A stretch of 64,000 bases of DNA. It comes from Brettanomyces bruxellensis. Lineage: Eukaryota > Ascomycota > Pichiomycetes > Pichiales > Pichiaceae. Shown here piece by piece: positions 20,714 to 32,125 of this stretch. The stretch spans positions 2,671,001-2,735,000 of the forward strand of contig NC_054690.1 of assembly GCF_011074885.1 (NCBI RefSeq), in the 5' to 3' direction. The notes under the pieces were generated by a model. The model ran no database searches, was not told the DNA's origin, and saw only the letters and a list, made by a program, of their open reading frames with translations. The position numbers were made by a program, and so were the translations under genes. Positions within the stretch are counted from its first letter, which is position 1, and every line of letters starts with the position of its first letter.

Positions 20714-22843
20714 TCAATTCTTCTTGTCAATCTCTGACTCGAGAGCAAGAACCAATGCGACTCTCGAAGGTATATACACTTGGATAAAATTAGCACGACC
20801 ATTCCATTCCAGATTTGTGGTAAAAAATCTTGACTTTCCCTCATCAATACGATTATGGCCCCCATACTCCTCTCTATCAGTGTTTAAAACAATCCTGTAA
20901 ACACCTGAATTTTGAACACCAATCCTATAATTCGAATATGAATTATTTGGATGGAAGTTGAATATGAAGATTTTATTGTTTCTTTCGAAAACAATCATTT
21001 TATCACTATCATGCTTTAAAGACACATAGGCTGGGTCACAATTCAACCATGTATATATACTTTCAGCATTATTCATTGCCTTGTCAAATTGATAAAGGAA
21101 CTTGTATCTTAATAAGTCATCTTTGATTAGATTGAACTGTCTCCGTGCGTACAGATAAGATTCTCCATTACCCTTACGTGGAAAATCCAACCATTCCGGG
21201 TGACCAAATTCATTACCTTCAAAGTTGAGATACGCTTCACCACCTAGTGCTTGAGTAATTAGGCGAATCATTTTATGAAGTTGAATACCCCTATCAATAA
21301 CGGGCGTCAACGGAGAAAGGACAGACATATTAGTATACATTTCGGCATCCATAAGCCAAAAGGCGAGCGTTTTGTCCCCGACCAAAGCCTGATCATGCGA
21401 TTCCGCATATGCAACACATTTTTCCTTGTAGCGACGGTTCGAAAGTGTATAACATATCTTGGCCATGTCCCAATTTTCATCCTTTTGGTGTTTAAGAATT
21501 TTAATCCACATATCTGGAAGAGACATGGCGAGCCTGTAATCAAAACCAACACCACCCTCATTACGAGGCCTGCATAATGTGGGATATCCAGAGACATCTT
21601 CTGCTATGGTAGTAATATCACATTTTTTTTCACGCGAGTACTCCGAACACAAGTCATTTGCTAACATTAGATAAGACACAGCCTCCTTATCAACAGGTGC
21701 AAAAGGTGACAAGTATTCATGATAATCTCCAGAAAACCCTGCCCCAATACCGTGATGGAGGTATAGCATAGAAGTGACACCATCAAATCTGAAGCCATCA
21801 AAGCGAAATTCTTCAAGGTAATATTTCAAATTGCTGAGAAGAAAACGTAGGGTTTCATAATTACCATAATTAAAGAGCCTCGAATCCCACTGATCGTGCA
21901 CACCTTTTCCACCAGAATGAAAGTAACAGTAATCTGTTCCGTCAAACATATTTAAACCATCTTCGACGTTTTTGGAAGCATGAGAATGAACAACATCAAG
22001 TAACACTCTAATACCCATACCGTGCGCAGTATCAATTAGCTCTTTAAGATCCTCAGGAGTACCAAACCTTGAACTCACAGCAAAAAATGAAGTAACCTGA
22101 TAACCAAAGGAGGCATAATAAGCATGCTCCATAATGGACATGAGCTGCAAAGTGTTATACCCAAGATCCTTAACAATTGGTAAAACGTTTTTCGTAAACT
22201 CTTTATAGGTACCAATCTTTGGCTCTGGTGTGGATATACCAACATGTGCCTCATATATATGGAGGGATCCAGGAAGAGGAGGCCTTTCATTTTTGAAAAT
22301 GTAAGGGTGCTCTGGGTTCCAAAATCTGGCCTCATACGCTGAATTATTGTATTCTTTTGGAGGCTGGGTAGCCCTGGTAATATAAGGGGGAATTCTAGCC
22401 ACTTTGCTTCCATCAGATAATGTCATATAAATCTTCACTCTACTGTCGTTAGGAATTGCAGGCGATCCATCGGCATTAGGTGGAATAACAATTTCAAAAA
22501 AGCCAAAATCTTTCTTGGTCATGACATTACTATCATGCTCCCAATGATTGAAGTCCCCTATAACACAAGCGGAGACTGCATTAGGAGCATACTCCTTGTA
22601 TTTGATAGAATTATCATTCTGTATATGAAGCCCCATTAATTTGTAGGAGTCGGCAAATTTGAGGATTCCTCCTTCTTTTTCGTTCAGCTTGACCAGCCAA
22701 TCATCAGCTAACTTTCGGCGATAGGCCAATTCCTCCGCAAACGGTGTGAGATAAGGGTCAATGTCAATCAACTTTTTCACTGATGAGGGAACATAAGGAG
22801 TTGTCTTAGTTACTGTATTCTCTTCTGTTTGCTTATTGGACAT
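20714..22843 (-). CDS. GLC3: 1,4-alpha-glucan branching enzyme (Glc3)
   Basis: Glycogen branching enzyme (EC 2.4.1.18, GH13) makes alpha-1,6 branches in glycogen. From the ATG at 22843 the protein is 709 residues, against 704 in S. cerevisiae. It has an N-terminal CBM48-like region ([11 protein letters not shown] near residue 96), the catalytic barrel with [10 protein letters not shown], nucleophile Asp354 in [10 protein letters not shown], acid/base Glu415 in [11 protein letters not shown] and Asp484 in [13 protein letters not shown], and a C-terminal beta domain. The frame is open 38 codons further upstream but only from a TTG, and that extension is hydrophobic and unlike the family. A TATA box lies about 150 bp upstream. 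Cytosolic. Confidence 0.97.
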   Translation of the reverse strand: MSNKQTEENTVTKTTPYVPSSVKKLIDIDPYLTPFAEELAYRRKLADDWLVKLNEKEGGILKFADSYKLMGLHIQNDNSIKYKEYAPNAVSACVIGDFNHWEHDSNVMTKKDFGFFEIVIPPNADGSPAIPNDSRVKIYMTLSDGSKVARIPPYITRATQPPKEYNNSAYEARFWNPEHPYIFKNERPPLPGSLHIYEAHVGISTPEPKIGTYKEFTKNVLPIVKDLGYNTLQLMSIMEHAYYASFGYQVTSFFAVSSRFGTPEDLKELIDTAHGMGIRVLLDVVHSHASKNVEDGLNMFDGTDYCYFHSGGKGVHDQWDSRLFNYGNYETLRFLLSNLKYYLEEFRFDGFRFDGVTSMLYLHHGIGAGFSGDYHEYLSPFAPVDKEAVSYLMLANDLCSEYSREKKCDITTIAEDVSGYPTLCRPRNEGGVGFDYRLAMSLPDMWIKILKHQKDENWDMAKICYTLSNRRYKEKCVAYAESHDQALVGDKTLAFWLMDAEMYTNMSVLSPLTPVIDRGIQLHKMIRLITQALGGEAYLNFEGNEFGHPEWLDFPRKGNGESYLYARRQFNLIKDDLLRYKFLYQFDKAMNNAESIYTWLNCDPAYVSLKHDSDKMIVFERNNKIFIFNFHPNNSYSNYRIGVQNSGVYRIVLNTDREEYGGHNRIDEGKSRFFTTNLEWNGRANFIQVYIPSRVALVLALESEIDKKN

Positions 22844-23820
22844 GACGAAACAAAAAGAACAGTAGCCAGCTTTGAGGTATGAATTAATACTGCTTGCTGT
22901 GTCGATGAACGGAAGATACGGAAAATAAATAAATGTCGATTTAGTAAGGGCAGACAACCGATTGAGTGATGAAAGGAGAAACGTAAACTCTTATATAGTT
23001 CACTCTTTTTTTTTATTTCATCTGCATGCTGCTGAACCATTAGTATATTCGAACAATTCAAATGAGTTCCTTGCGTCACATAAAATTGGGCACAACAATC
23101 AGGTATCAGGAAATACAAAATAATTGGGGAAATTTGCGGGGCTTAATTTTTACAAAAAAAACAAAAAATTTAAGGGAAGCGATGTTTTATCAACTCTAAT
23201 GATTGAGAAAGCAGACACGATAGAAAGCTACTAATTGCTTGTCAAATTAAATAATATTTAAAGAAGCAGTCCCTATAATATTTTTATTCCCACCATATAA
23301 ATTAGAGTCAGTTGGTTGCAGTTAAGGTAAAGATAGAGCAATACCAAGAAGAAAAGCCGCTAGCGGTTTCCTCCTTCGAATATTCTATATATGAATGACA
23401 CTGGCTCAATCTCTGCCGTACGTATATATTCACACATTATTTTTGAAATTATAACAATGCCCTAACCGGGCAAATCAAACAATAACCGGATGAAATGAAA
23501 GCAGGGACAGCCGTGCAAAAAATATTTGGAGGCGGTCGGAACAGCAAAATAAAACGAATGCTGCCTTTACTTGGTGCAGGGATGCAAAAATGCGAGAAAA
23601 CCCTGAAGATTTTGTTACCCGGACCTCTTTTCTGAGATGTGCCTGTGTTGGGAGGGCACTTTATTATTTTTTTCTCCCAAATTTTTTTTGGAAAGTAGTT
23701 TCGTTGAAAAATTTTTCTCTACTTCAACACCTACTTCGAACGTTGTAGTCACCTTAAGGGTTTATCTTATTCCTACAGTTCTTGCCATCCCATAATAAAC
23801 AACACAGATATAATACAATA
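22844..23820. other. Divergent promoter region GLC3-RPL4
   Basis: Nearly 1 kb shared by two divergent genes. The GLC3-proximal TATA box is listed separately. A CCCTAA motif at 23460-23465 resembles the Tbf1 site used by ribosomal protein genes in several non-Saccharomyces yeasts, and a sequence near 23621 (ACCCGGACC) weakly resembles a Rap1 site. T-rich blocks at 23667-23720 precede RPL4, as is common for ribosomal protein promoters. The factor assignments are inference. Confidence 0.5.
22990..22997 (-). promoter_or_regulatory. TATA box of GLC3
   Basis: The minus strand reads TATATAAG here, about 150 bp before the GLC3 start codon at 22843, within the usual yeast distance. Assignment is by motif and position only. 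Confidence 0.55.
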
Positions 23821-24909
23821 ATGTCAGCTAGACCACAGGTTTCCGTTTACGGTGTTGACGGTCAAAAGACCGCCTCTGCTTTGCCATTGCCAGCAGTTTT
23901 CCAGTCTCCTATCAGAGGAGATCTCGTTCTTTCAGTCTTCACCAAGGTTGCTAAGAACAAGAGACAGGCTTACGCCGTTTCTGAAAACACAGGTATGCAG
24001 CATTCTGCAGAGTCTTGGGGTCCAGGTAGAGCTGTTGCCAGAGTTCCTAGGATCTCTGGTTCTGGTACTGCCAGAGCCGCTCAGGGTGCCTTTGCCAACA
24101 TGTGTAGAGGTGGTCGTATGTTTGCTCCAACCAAGATCTGGAGAAGATGGCACGTCAGAGTGAACAGAAACGAGAAGAGATACGCTACCGCTTCTGCTAT
24201 CGCAGCCACTGCCGTTGCTCCATTGGTTCAGGCCAGGGGTCACAAGATCGAGAAGGTCCCAGAGATTCCATTGGTTGTTGCTGATGATATTGAGTCCGTT
24301 GACACTACAAAGAAGGCTTTGGCTATCTTGAAGTCTGTTGGCGCCCAGAAGGAAGTTGTTAAGGCCATCAAGTCTAAAAAGATGAGAGCTGGTCACGGTA
24401 AGATGAGAGGCAGAAGATTTACCCAAAGAAAGGGTCCTTTGGTTATTTACGCCAAGAACAATGGATTGGTTAAGGCCTTCAGAAACATCCCAGGTGTTGA
24501 CACTTGTAACGTCCAGGCCCTCAACTTGTTGCAGTTGGCCCCTGGTTCTCACATGGGTAGATTCGTTATCTGGTCTCAGTCTGCTTTCGGTGCCTTGGAC
24601 TCTATCTACGGTTCCGAGACTGTTAAGTCCAGCAAATCTGGTTACGCTCTTCCAAAGAACATTGTCTCTACTGATGACATTGACACCATTATTAACTCTT
24701 CTGATGTCCAGTCTATTGTCAGACCAGCTGGTCAGGCTTCAGTCAAGAGACCAAATGTTGTTAAGAAGAATCCATTGAAGAACAAGCAGATTCTTTTGAG
24801 ATTGAACCCTTACGCCAAGGCTTTCTCTGAGAAGAAGCTTGGTTCCGTTAAGAAGGCTGCCTCAAAGAGCGTTAAGCACGATGCATTCTTGAAGGTCTTG
24901 AAGGAGTAA
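23821..24909 (+). CDS. RPL4: 60S ribosomal protein uL4 (Rpl4)
   Basis: The 362-residue product has exactly the length of S. cerevisiae Rpl4. It begins [15 protein letters not shown] and shows the uL4 hallmarks: the long internal loop with [20 protein letters not shown] that lines the exit tunnel, then [18 protein letters not shown] and [20 protein letters not shown]. The C-terminal tail is Lys-rich and eukaryote-specific. Codon use is strongly biased (AGA for Arg, AAG for Lys, TTG for Leu), as expected for a highly expressed gene and unlike its neighbours. The frame extends upstream only from a TTG at 23782; the ATG at 23821 is the start. No intron is seen. Function: structural protein of the large subunit. 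Confidence 0.98.
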   Translation: MSARPQVSVYGVDGQKTASALPLPAVFQSPIRGDLVLSVFTKVAKNKRQAYAVSENTGMQHSAESWGPGRAVARVPRISGSGTARAAQGAFANMCRGGRMFAPTKIWRRWHVRVNRNEKRYATASAIAATAVAPLVQARGHKIEKVPEIPLVVADDIESVDTTKKALAILKSVGAQKEVVKAIKSKKMRAGHGKMRGRRFTQRKGPLVIYAKNNGLVKAFRNIPGVDTCNVQALNLLQLAPGSHMGRFVIWSQSAFGALDSIYGSETVKSSKSGYALPKNIVSTDDIDTIINSSDVQSIVRPAGQASVKRPNVVKKNPLKNKQILLRLNPYAKAFSEKKLGSVKKAASKSVKHDAFLKVLKE

Positions 24910-26587
24910 ACTGCTTGATTAGGTGGCGGGATATGGGTCTCTTGTCTTGGTGCAATTCTCAATGAAATCTTAATTTTGCTATCCGATCGAACTTTTTTTT
25001 TTTAAACTATGTAAATTCTAATTGGTGATTTGCTTGGTATGATATTGCCGTTGGTTTAAATATTTTCGTAGGTTATTGCAGGAATCCTGGATATGAAATT
25101 TATTTTTTAGGGATATCATATCAATTTTTTGTGAACATCCTTACACTCAGTTAGAAAAAGTACGTGATTGTTGAGAGTTGTGCTCAGAAAACTTAAATTA
25201 AGGCTGTGCTACAAATAAGGATTTCGAGATTTCTAAAGAATCTTCTGGTAACTAGTTTAGCAGGATATAGATACGACTTTAGTATTGAGGGCAAACGAAG
25301 GCAAACAATATTAAAGATTATGTGTCATGTCGAAAGACGCTAACTGACATCTAGAATGTTCTGATAATAGAAATTAGAGAGAATCTTATTTGTGAATGTA
25401 AAAAGTAAAAGTAATCGTAGGACTATATAAAGATGGTCCTTGTCAGTGACTTTGAAACTTCTACGTGATGTGAATAGGTTTATTGAAGATAAGAAACTAA
25501 CGAACTAACTAAGGAATTTAGTGATAATATATCTAAGTTGTCTTATCAGAAAACCACGACTGATATTAGTTTTGAGACTATAGACGGGACTATCATCTTT
25601 TATAATTAATTCATTTTCTTATTTTATTTCCGGACTGTCATCAGTGATTAGACAGAAAAAAACTGACCCCGGCCGGAAAGATGGATGATCATATATATAT
25701 ATGGGCGACACACACATCTGCTTCTGAAAAATTTTGTGGGGTAGAAATGATAATCAGGATTTCTTGATCCAATTACAATATAACTCAATAAAAGGACTAG
25801 CTAGGCTTAATAACATGTTTGGAATCAAAAACTTGGTAATAATAAATGAAATTTGGTTAAAGATTATTAAAACATGGAGTGATGATTAGAGCAACGCATC
25901 AATGGGAACACCTGTTGAGAAGGAAAGGCAAAATTTCTTTTAAAGTTTTCTGTCGTTACCGCTGTGTTTCTTTGTTGAAACTTGACAGGTTCAAAATTGC
26001 AACAGCAATTTTCAGAAACTGAGATATATACATTTAACCTTGAATTATTGAACAATGACCTAACCTTTATTTTTGTGCTTATTGTTCTGCCCTTTTTATG
26101 CCCGCCGTATAGGATGATTAAGATTGCATTTCGCGGTAACGCTAGAAAAAAAAATATATATTTTCACGATTTCTATTATTCCCCCACATTTTATTTTTAA
26201 CCTTATTTCCGTAGTAGCATTCTAATTGTGAATCACGCATCATTATAGTAGTAGTTATAGCAAATCTTTACCCACAGAAATGCATATATTCAGAAATTTC
26301 TTTCTTGCGTGGTTATGATTGGATACTTTTGTACTGGAAAATTCCTTCATGTTGATTAACGCTGTATAAAGGATAAAGAATAAAATTTAATATGATTACA
26401 CTTTCTGTCCTTTCTTACTTCTTTTCTTTTCTTTTCTTTCCTTGCAATATGGACATATAATATTCATAATTCGTTGGAAATAAATATCTACCAATCGATC
26501 CTGAATTCAATATTGACTCCGTTGTTCCCGTTTGCATCCCTTTTGCGAGAACAGCGGCTAATTGCATCCCTAAATTTGCTGGCCAAT
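24910..26587. other. RPL4-GSM1 intergenic region containing a solo LTR
   Basis: About 1.7 kb. Apart from the LTR at 25169-25643, it holds a T10 run near 24992, an AT-rich stretch with TATATATATATAT around 25692-25703 and a CTTTT-repeat pyrimidine tract at about 26411-26443, roughly 150 bp before the GSM1-like start. No gene is supportable here; the small frame at 25982-26200 shows no family feature. Confidence 0.55.
25164..25648. mobile_element. Solo LTR of a retrotransposon with 5-bp target-site duplication
   Basis: The element spans 25169-25643 (475 bp). It begins TGTTGAGAGTTG and ends ACTGTCATCA, so it has the TG...CA ends of LTRs; the outer six bases, TGTTGA and the reverse complement of TCATCA, match at five positions. 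It is flanked by GTGAT at 25164-25168 and again at 25644-25648, the 5-bp duplication made by retroviral-type integrases. An internal TATATAAA at 25424-25431 fits an LTR promoter. No coding remnant of gag or pol is next to it, so it is a solo LTR left by recombination between two LTRs. The family (copia or gypsy type) cannot be assigned. Orientation is unknown; the TATA placement suggests plus. Confidence 0.82.
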
Positions 26588-28632
26588 ATGACTAAAAAGC
26601 TTCCACCGGAAATTAAGATAAACCGCCGGCCAACCAGAGTGGCCTGTGAATTCTGTCATTCAAAACACTTACAATGTGATGAATCACGACCATGCAAGAA
26701 TTGTGTTAAAAGAGGGCTTCGTAATTCTTGTCAAGACGTGGTGAGAAAGAAGAAGATTAAAACTCAAAAGGGGATAGGCATATCATTGAAAAAAAGAAAA
26801 AATCCGGGGGAGCTATATTAAGAGACCTGAACATGCAAAAGGTAAATAAGGGACTCCCCAAAAAACGTGGAAGAAAAAGGAAAAACACAAAAGCATCTTC
26901 AAAGATTTTTAATCAAACTCATTCAGAATCATCAAAAAGGGACCAAATTCAACAAATAGATACTGTTAAACAGAACTATGATGAAACTATTACTCCAGGT
27001 AGTGGCATGTCAAAGGCAATACTACCTTACAGCATTTCAATTACGACCCTTAACAAACTATTAAGTCCACTGCAGGACCTTCCACCACTGATATCGGATG
27101 AGCAATTTTCAAGGCAAGATTTTCAACAGGAACCTGGACAGACTTCCAAAAGAAGTAAAATAATTGATACTACCCAGACAGAAGCATTTCAATCCGATTC
27201 ACCGTTTATATCGGACTATCAGATTGATATTGGACAAGATAAAGGTAGGGAGAGCCACAATGGTAACATCCAACAGCCGCCGATCACTCAAAGCGATATT
27301 CAAAATAAGCAAGAACCCGGAAAAACTAGTGGTAAATTTGTTGATTTTACTACTGAGCTGATTACTAAAAGATCTTTTCAATTTGCTGTAGCCGGAAATA
27401 AGGATAGTAATATGGGAAAAACGAGAGGTCATGATACACCATCAGACAACCAACTCAATTTATCAGTATCAGAAATACCAACGGACAATTTAAATCGGTT
27501 GGTTACTGCTTCCGAAATGACAAAGGGTTACCCAGCATCGATATCCTCATCATCATTACCAAACGAACAAATTAAAAGAATTTCAACAGATGATTCAACC
27601 AAGTTTGGTTCGACCGTGGGAGCAAAGCACGACAGTGACAACATTGGTTCGTTTTCAATTAGTATGGATCAAGTGCCTGAATCTAATCATTCATTAGGAT
27701 CCTCAGACACTCAGTCGGATTCATCCGGCAAAAACTTTATATCTACATCTGCTAATGATGAATATAGTAAGCTGACTGATCTAATACGCACAAATCCAGC
27801 ATCACCATCAAATGAACTTTGGAAGGAAATATCACAGGGTACGGATGATGGCTATATTTTTCTTCCATACATAGAAATTGATGTTGAAGATAACACAATG
27901 AAAACTTCATATCCAAACAATAATACTCCAATTTCGAATGGTAATAATGCAAGGCCAATTCAACAGATGCCCAATACTGCTCGCGAAATACCCCATGATT
28001 TACAAGAAGAAGAGGATTATACATCACCACTTATCATGAGACATTTAATTAAGAAACCGGACGACATTTATTTGACAAGCATAGTTAAGGCTTACCAATA
28101 TCCAAAGGCTTATCATGCACTTATATCATACCTGAAAGTAAGATTCAATAAAGAGCAGTTAATTGAGGTTGCAAAAAGCATGGCTAAGTATCGACCATCG
28201 TTTATCTCCGCTACCAAATCATTGTATGAGAACGATCTTATTTTTACAGAAAGATCATTTCAAAGGACGCTATTGGAATATGAACACCTGATTAATATGT
28301 CCCCTTCACCTACAATAATATGGAGGAGAACAGGAGAGATTGTTGCTCTTACAAGTGAATTTGCTACTATGACCGGCTACTCCAAAATGTCTTTGTTATC
28401 AAAGCGAACTTTTATTGTCGAACTTATGGATGATGAGAGTGCTCTAAGATACTTTAGAAGTTTCAGTGAGATGGCATTTGGTGATTTGAATGCCACGTAT
28501 TTAACGAATTGCAGTATTAGGAAGGCAAATGAAGATAAGTATTTGAAATGTTCGTGCGTATGGACTATCAAAAGAGACGTTTTTGACATTCCGATGCTTA
28601 TTGTAGGACAATTTCTCCCTGTTCTATTCTAG
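26588..28632 (+). CDS. GSM1: Zn2Cys6-PAS transcription factor of the Gsm1/Ert1/Rds2 family, with a frame break
   Basis: Two adjoining frames encode one regulator. The first (ATG 26588) has the zinc cluster: Cys20, 23, 30, 36, 39 and 48 in [20 protein letters not shown], followed by a basic linker, and stops at 26821. The second, open from 26761 to 28632, continues with more basic sequence, a long Ser/Asn-rich middle and a C-terminal PAS-like domain ([20 protein letters not shown] and on to the stop). Joined they give about 680 residues, close to S. cerevisiae Gsm1 (618), a regulator of respiratory/non-fermentable carbon genes; Ert1 and Rds2 are alternatives. The shift equals loss of one base, probably in the A7-G-A6 or G5 runs at 26789-26810. 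An intron there would delete conserved basic residues. The last 292 bp are repeated at 36812-37103. Confidence 0.75.
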
Positions 28633-28766
28633 CATTCATTTCCTACCATTTATTCAAGTTCATTTTCGACGTATCTGCAGCATTTACTATGTACTCATTT
28701 CTTATACAAACATATAATATTCCTTTAACAGAAAGAAAAGAAAAGCGGAACAGTAATAAAAACTCT

Positions 28767-30485
28767 TTATGCCTTCATGATATCTTCGAAGAGCTCACCA
28801 AACGCAACGACCTCTTCATCAAAGTATTTTCGACCGGTTAGCTGGAAACATATTGGAGCACCATCGGAAAGCTCAGGAATATATTTGGCATGCTCGATTT
28901 CATCAATTTCAGATCTAGGTTTGTAATCTTCTTCCACCTTATCAACTTTGGGGTTTTGGAACAATCCAGTTGGAGCAACCAAAGTTGGTAAGTCCAACAC
29001 GTTCCACAAACTTGTGTAACCCCAAAAGTAAGGACCAGCAATACCATCTTGAATCGTGCATGGGGCAACACATGTGTATGTTGGGGAAATAATGAAGTCA
29101 ACTTTGTTTTTGAAGAAATAATCGTTGTATGTCTTTCTCAAGGTATCTCTTCTCGTATTAAGTGCCCTGTTCTCGGTGATTGAAAGCGGCTTATCTCCAT
29201 TGCCCATTGAGAAAGCCCACTTTGTGAGGGGTAGAAGAGGCTCCCCGGAAGGTCTGAGCATTTCCTTTTGTGCTTTATTACCATCACAAGTATAGAGTTG
29301 GTGACAAACGTCATATGCTTCACTTATACAGAGAGGATCAAAGGTGACAACATTAACTCCTGCCGCCTTTAACTTCTTGGTTACTTCATTTAATCCACGT
29401 TGTATTGGTGGAAGTGGCTTAACCAGACCGTTATCATACATAATAGCGACCGTGACATCAGTTACCTTTGGTTTTTCAACTTGCCTCCAAGGCATAGGAA
29501 GCGACCATGGATCATCTTCCCAAGGCTTTCCCGTGTTGATATATCCATCCATAAAATAGTTCACATCTGAAGCACTATGAGCTAAAGGCCCCTCGACCGC
29601 TACAATGGATTCTTGTCCTTTGCCGGATGAGACTCCTCCAGCAGTTGAAATTCTTCGACTTGAAGGACGAAATCCAAAACATCCGCAAAATCCAGCTGGT
29701 GCACGAATAGAGCCACCGATATCAGATCCAAGACCAATGGCAGATGCATGACTTGATACACAGCAACCCTCACCACCAGAGGATCCACCAGCACTTAGAA
29801 GAGAATTGTGAGGATTTCTAGTCCGACCAGTAATGTTGTTATTCGAATCCAAGTGCATTAATGTTTGTGGCTCATTTGTTCTGACAAACAAAACTGCACC
29901 AAGTTTTTTCAACATTTTCACAGATGTTGCGTCCTCCTTTGGAATATAGTCAAGCCATGCAACCCAACCTCCATGGGTAATTTTTCCAGCCATTCCAATC
30001 TGTTCCTTCACAGAAACCGGAATACCATGCAAGGGACCAACAGTTTTCCCGTTTTTAGCTAGGTATTCATCTAAGTTCTTTGCTCTAGTTAATGCCTCTT
30101 TGATGAAAAACTGAGTTGCAAAATTCGTGAATTCATTGGCAATCACAGCTCGGTGGGCAAAAGCTTTGAGAACTTCAACGGAACTAAGCTTTTTTTTTTC
30201 AATCAACTTCTCCAAATCCATAACACTCATGGAGGTAATAGATTTTTCTTTGTCAGTTAAGTATTTTGTTTTCTTTAGATAACTAATAGTGTCAAATGCC
30301 TTCTCATCAAGATTCTCGGGGACTTCCGAAGCAGGAACTAAGTACTCCTTTGGTGTCTCACGCACTAAGTCGTCAAGATAAGCTTTAATTTTGGGCTTCC
30401 AAGCTTCAAAAATTTGTGGATTTGACACATCATCCTTAAACTTGTATAGTTTTTCAATATTTCTTGGTGCTCCTATATTGATCAT
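28767..30485 (-). CDS. Amidase-signature hydrolase (Amd2-like), copy 1
   Basis: The 572-residue protein belongs to the amidase signature family, which hydrolyses amides to acids and ammonia. The Ser-cisSer-Lys triad is visible as Lys160 (PVSVKEQIG), Ser235 (AGGSSGGEG) and nucleophile Ser259 (GSDIGGSIRAP); the spacing of 24 between the serines equals that of FAAH. It resembles fungal acetamidases and S. cerevisiae Amd2 (549 residues), whose substrate is unknown. No signal peptide is apparent, so it is probably cytosolic. The ATG at 30485 is the first in frame. It is convergent with the GSM1-like gene and divergent from the Zn2Cys6 regulator, which could control it (inference). An identical copy lies at 37238-38956. 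Confidence 0.9.
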   Translation of the reverse strand: MINIGAPRNIEKLYKFKDDVSNPQIFEAWKPKIKAYLDDLVRETPKEYLVPASEVPENLDEKAFDTISYLKKTKYLTDKEKSITSMSVMDLEKLIEKKKLSSVEVLKAFAHRAVIANEFTNFATQFFIKEALTRAKNLDEYLAKNGKTVGPLHGIPVSVKEQIGMAGKITHGGWVAWLDYIPKEDATSVKMLKKLGAVLFVRTNEPQTLMHLDSNNNITGRTRNPHNSLLSAGGSSGGEGCCVSSHASAIGLGSDIGGSIRAPAGFCGCFGFRPSSRRISTAGGVSSGKGQESIVAVEGPLAHSASDVNYFMDGYINTGKPWEDDPWSLPMPWRQVEKPKVTDVTVAIMYDNGLVKPLPPIQRGLNEVTKKLKAAGVNVVTFDPLCISEAYDVCHQLYTCDGNKAQKEMLRPSGEPLLPLTKWAFSMGNGDKPLSITENRALNTRRDTLRKTYNDYFFKNKVDFIISPTYTCVAPCTIQDGIAGPYFWGYTSLWNVLDLPTLVAPTGLFQNPKVDKVEEDYKPRSEIDEIEHAKYIPELSDGAPICFQLTGRKYFDEEVVAFGELFEDIMKA

Positions 30486-30732
30486 TTTGTATACTCGTCT
30501 AATCTTTAATTCTAATAGTTCACGTTAAAGATAAAATGTGCCTTTTTTTAACTTCGATGCTTCACAACATGGTATTCTTATTCTAAGCCTAATTCACATC
30601 CTATTTATATTTAAATCCTTGGCGGCATTTCAAAATTTCAGTCAAAATATCTACTTATCAGAATGATATACTAGTAACATTTTGCAAGATAATCAATTAT
30701 ATTTACCGGTGATTTGACTGATCCAAAAAAGG

Positions 30733-30754
30733 AAGTCGATTTCGGCATCGACTT
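30733..30754. repeat. 8-bp perfect hairpin with 6-nt loop
   Basis: AAGTCGAT and ATCGACTT flank the loop TTCGGC. The stem is GC-poor but perfect, and flanking A and T runs could extend it with weak pairs. Repeated at 39204-39225. Confidence 0.6.
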
Positions 30755-31061
30755 TTTCAATCGAATTTCCCAATACGGAACCTGTAAGCGTAATATTTTA
30801 CTTTGCGTAGTTTATTATGAAAAGTTGAAATTTTCAATTTCAAGCAAATAAATTTTCAAAAGAACAGCAGTTTTATAATTCTAATGCAAATAATACACTA
30901 CAAAAATATATCTGAATATCGAACGAGATAGAATCAATCAATTATATGAATGATTCGGATTCGGAATAGGGACACATTTTCAAAGTATCAAAATCCACTA
31001 CGCGGGACAATGCTCCTTTTCTTTTAATGCTTTCTGACAGTTAACACTTCCAGAAACCAAA

Positions 31062-31101
31062 TATAATTCAAATGATCCTTCAAAAGTATCTTTGAATTAT
31101 A
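31062..31101. repeat. 11-bp perfect inverted repeat
   Basis: TATAATTCAAA at 31062-31072 pairs exactly with TTTGAATTATA at 31091-31101 across an 18-nt spacer. Repeated at 39533-39572. It could be a regulatory palindrome or RNA stem. Confidence 0.6.
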
Positions 31102-31159
31102 AACGGATGCATCTTACTTTATAAAGCGAGGTTAGAGGTTTTGAAATCACCGGCAAGCA

Positions 31160-31185
31160 CACCTCATGGCATAACGAGTGAGGTG
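31160..31185. repeat. 7-bp perfect inverted repeat
   Basis: CACCTCA at 31160-31166 and TGAGGTG at 31179-31185 with a 12-nt spacer. Repeated at 39631-39656. Possible binding site for a dimeric regulator. Confidence 0.5.
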
Positions 31186-32125
31186 AAAAGATAATTTATC
31201 ATTCTAATTATCAAGCTAGTAAACGTTAAAGAGAATACCCTATTACGTAATCAGGCCAATCTCCCCCCCCCCTTTTTTTTTTTTTCAAATATGTAGAGGA
31301 AATACTGTTAATTTGATCATTGATAACTAAATTCTTCATTTCTCCCATTAGTTAAGAGTTTTTTGCCTCTGCTATTCATCTTGTTTAATTCCTTTAGTTA
31401 ATGCTTTGTTAGTCATTTATTCGTCTTGACCATTTGAATCCTTCATGCATCATCCACATCGAAAGAGTACAGCTACTTTCACATAAACTGCTCTTTTAAT
31501 ATATATTTCTAGTATATTTAATTGTTAAATTTTTAAGAGTGTTATTTATTGGTTTACTAGTTAGCACCATAGATACCTTTTATTCTTGTTTGCTAGAGTT
31601 TTCCGTACCTTTCTACCCTTTATTGCAATCAGGCTTTCCTAGGTTCGCATTCGTTTACAATATTTTGATTACGTAACCACACGATATTGAAGCAAACTAA
31701 TATTAAAATTTTTTTCAACTGCTTAAAATTGTAGATTTAAATCAAATTTGATCATACGCACTGATAATCGATAGTTGTTCGCATTCTGTCAAAACTGGTA
31801 CAAATCGCTGTATAATTATAGCAAAACGACCCTTATTAAACACATTTAATCAACTTGTAATTTGATAAAATTTATTTACAGGCATAAGAATAATTTGATA
31901 CGTGCTTGTAAGATACATTAAATTTAACGTACGAAGATTTATCGCACGTTATTTATCAAATAACATAGAATTTGCTAGGATATTCAAGCCCATCTATTTT
32001 GTGCATGCTTGCTCGTTTATTTCTATCATATTCCAATTACCGGATGGAAGATTTCCCAGATACTAGAACTACTTATCGCATTTCACATTCTTGCTTCTTC
32101 TCACTTTTGGGGCAATTCTGTCAAC

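Larger units (their letters stand above)
30486..32125. other. Divergent amidase-regulator intergenic region, copy 1
   Basis: About 1.6 kb with no supportable gene. It holds three perfect inverted repeats (30733-30754, 31062-31101, 31160-31185) and a C10T13 tract at 31263-31285. An open frame reaches upstream of the regulator only from a TTG at 32009. The region carries both divergent promoters and is long enough for an unrecognised non-coding RNA. Confidence 0.5.

Noticed and set aside
22844..22957. 38-codon upstream extension of GLC3
   Set aside because: It begins with TTG, is hydrophobic and unlike branching enzymes; the ATG at 22843 gives 709 residues, as in the family.
23932..24552. 206-codon open frame antisense to RPL4
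   Set aside because: It is a by-product of the strong codon bias of RPL4; no family resemblance and it overlaps a certain gene.
26738..26822. Small intron joining the two GSM1 frames
   Set aside because: A GT...AG pair can be found, but there is no yeast-type donor GTATGT or branch site TACTAAC, and splicing would remove the conserved basic linker after the zinc cluster.
32009..32125. Hydrophobic leader on the Zn2Cys6 regulator
   Set aside because: It starts with TTG and would put a membrane-like segment on a nuclear protein; the ATG at 32126 is better.
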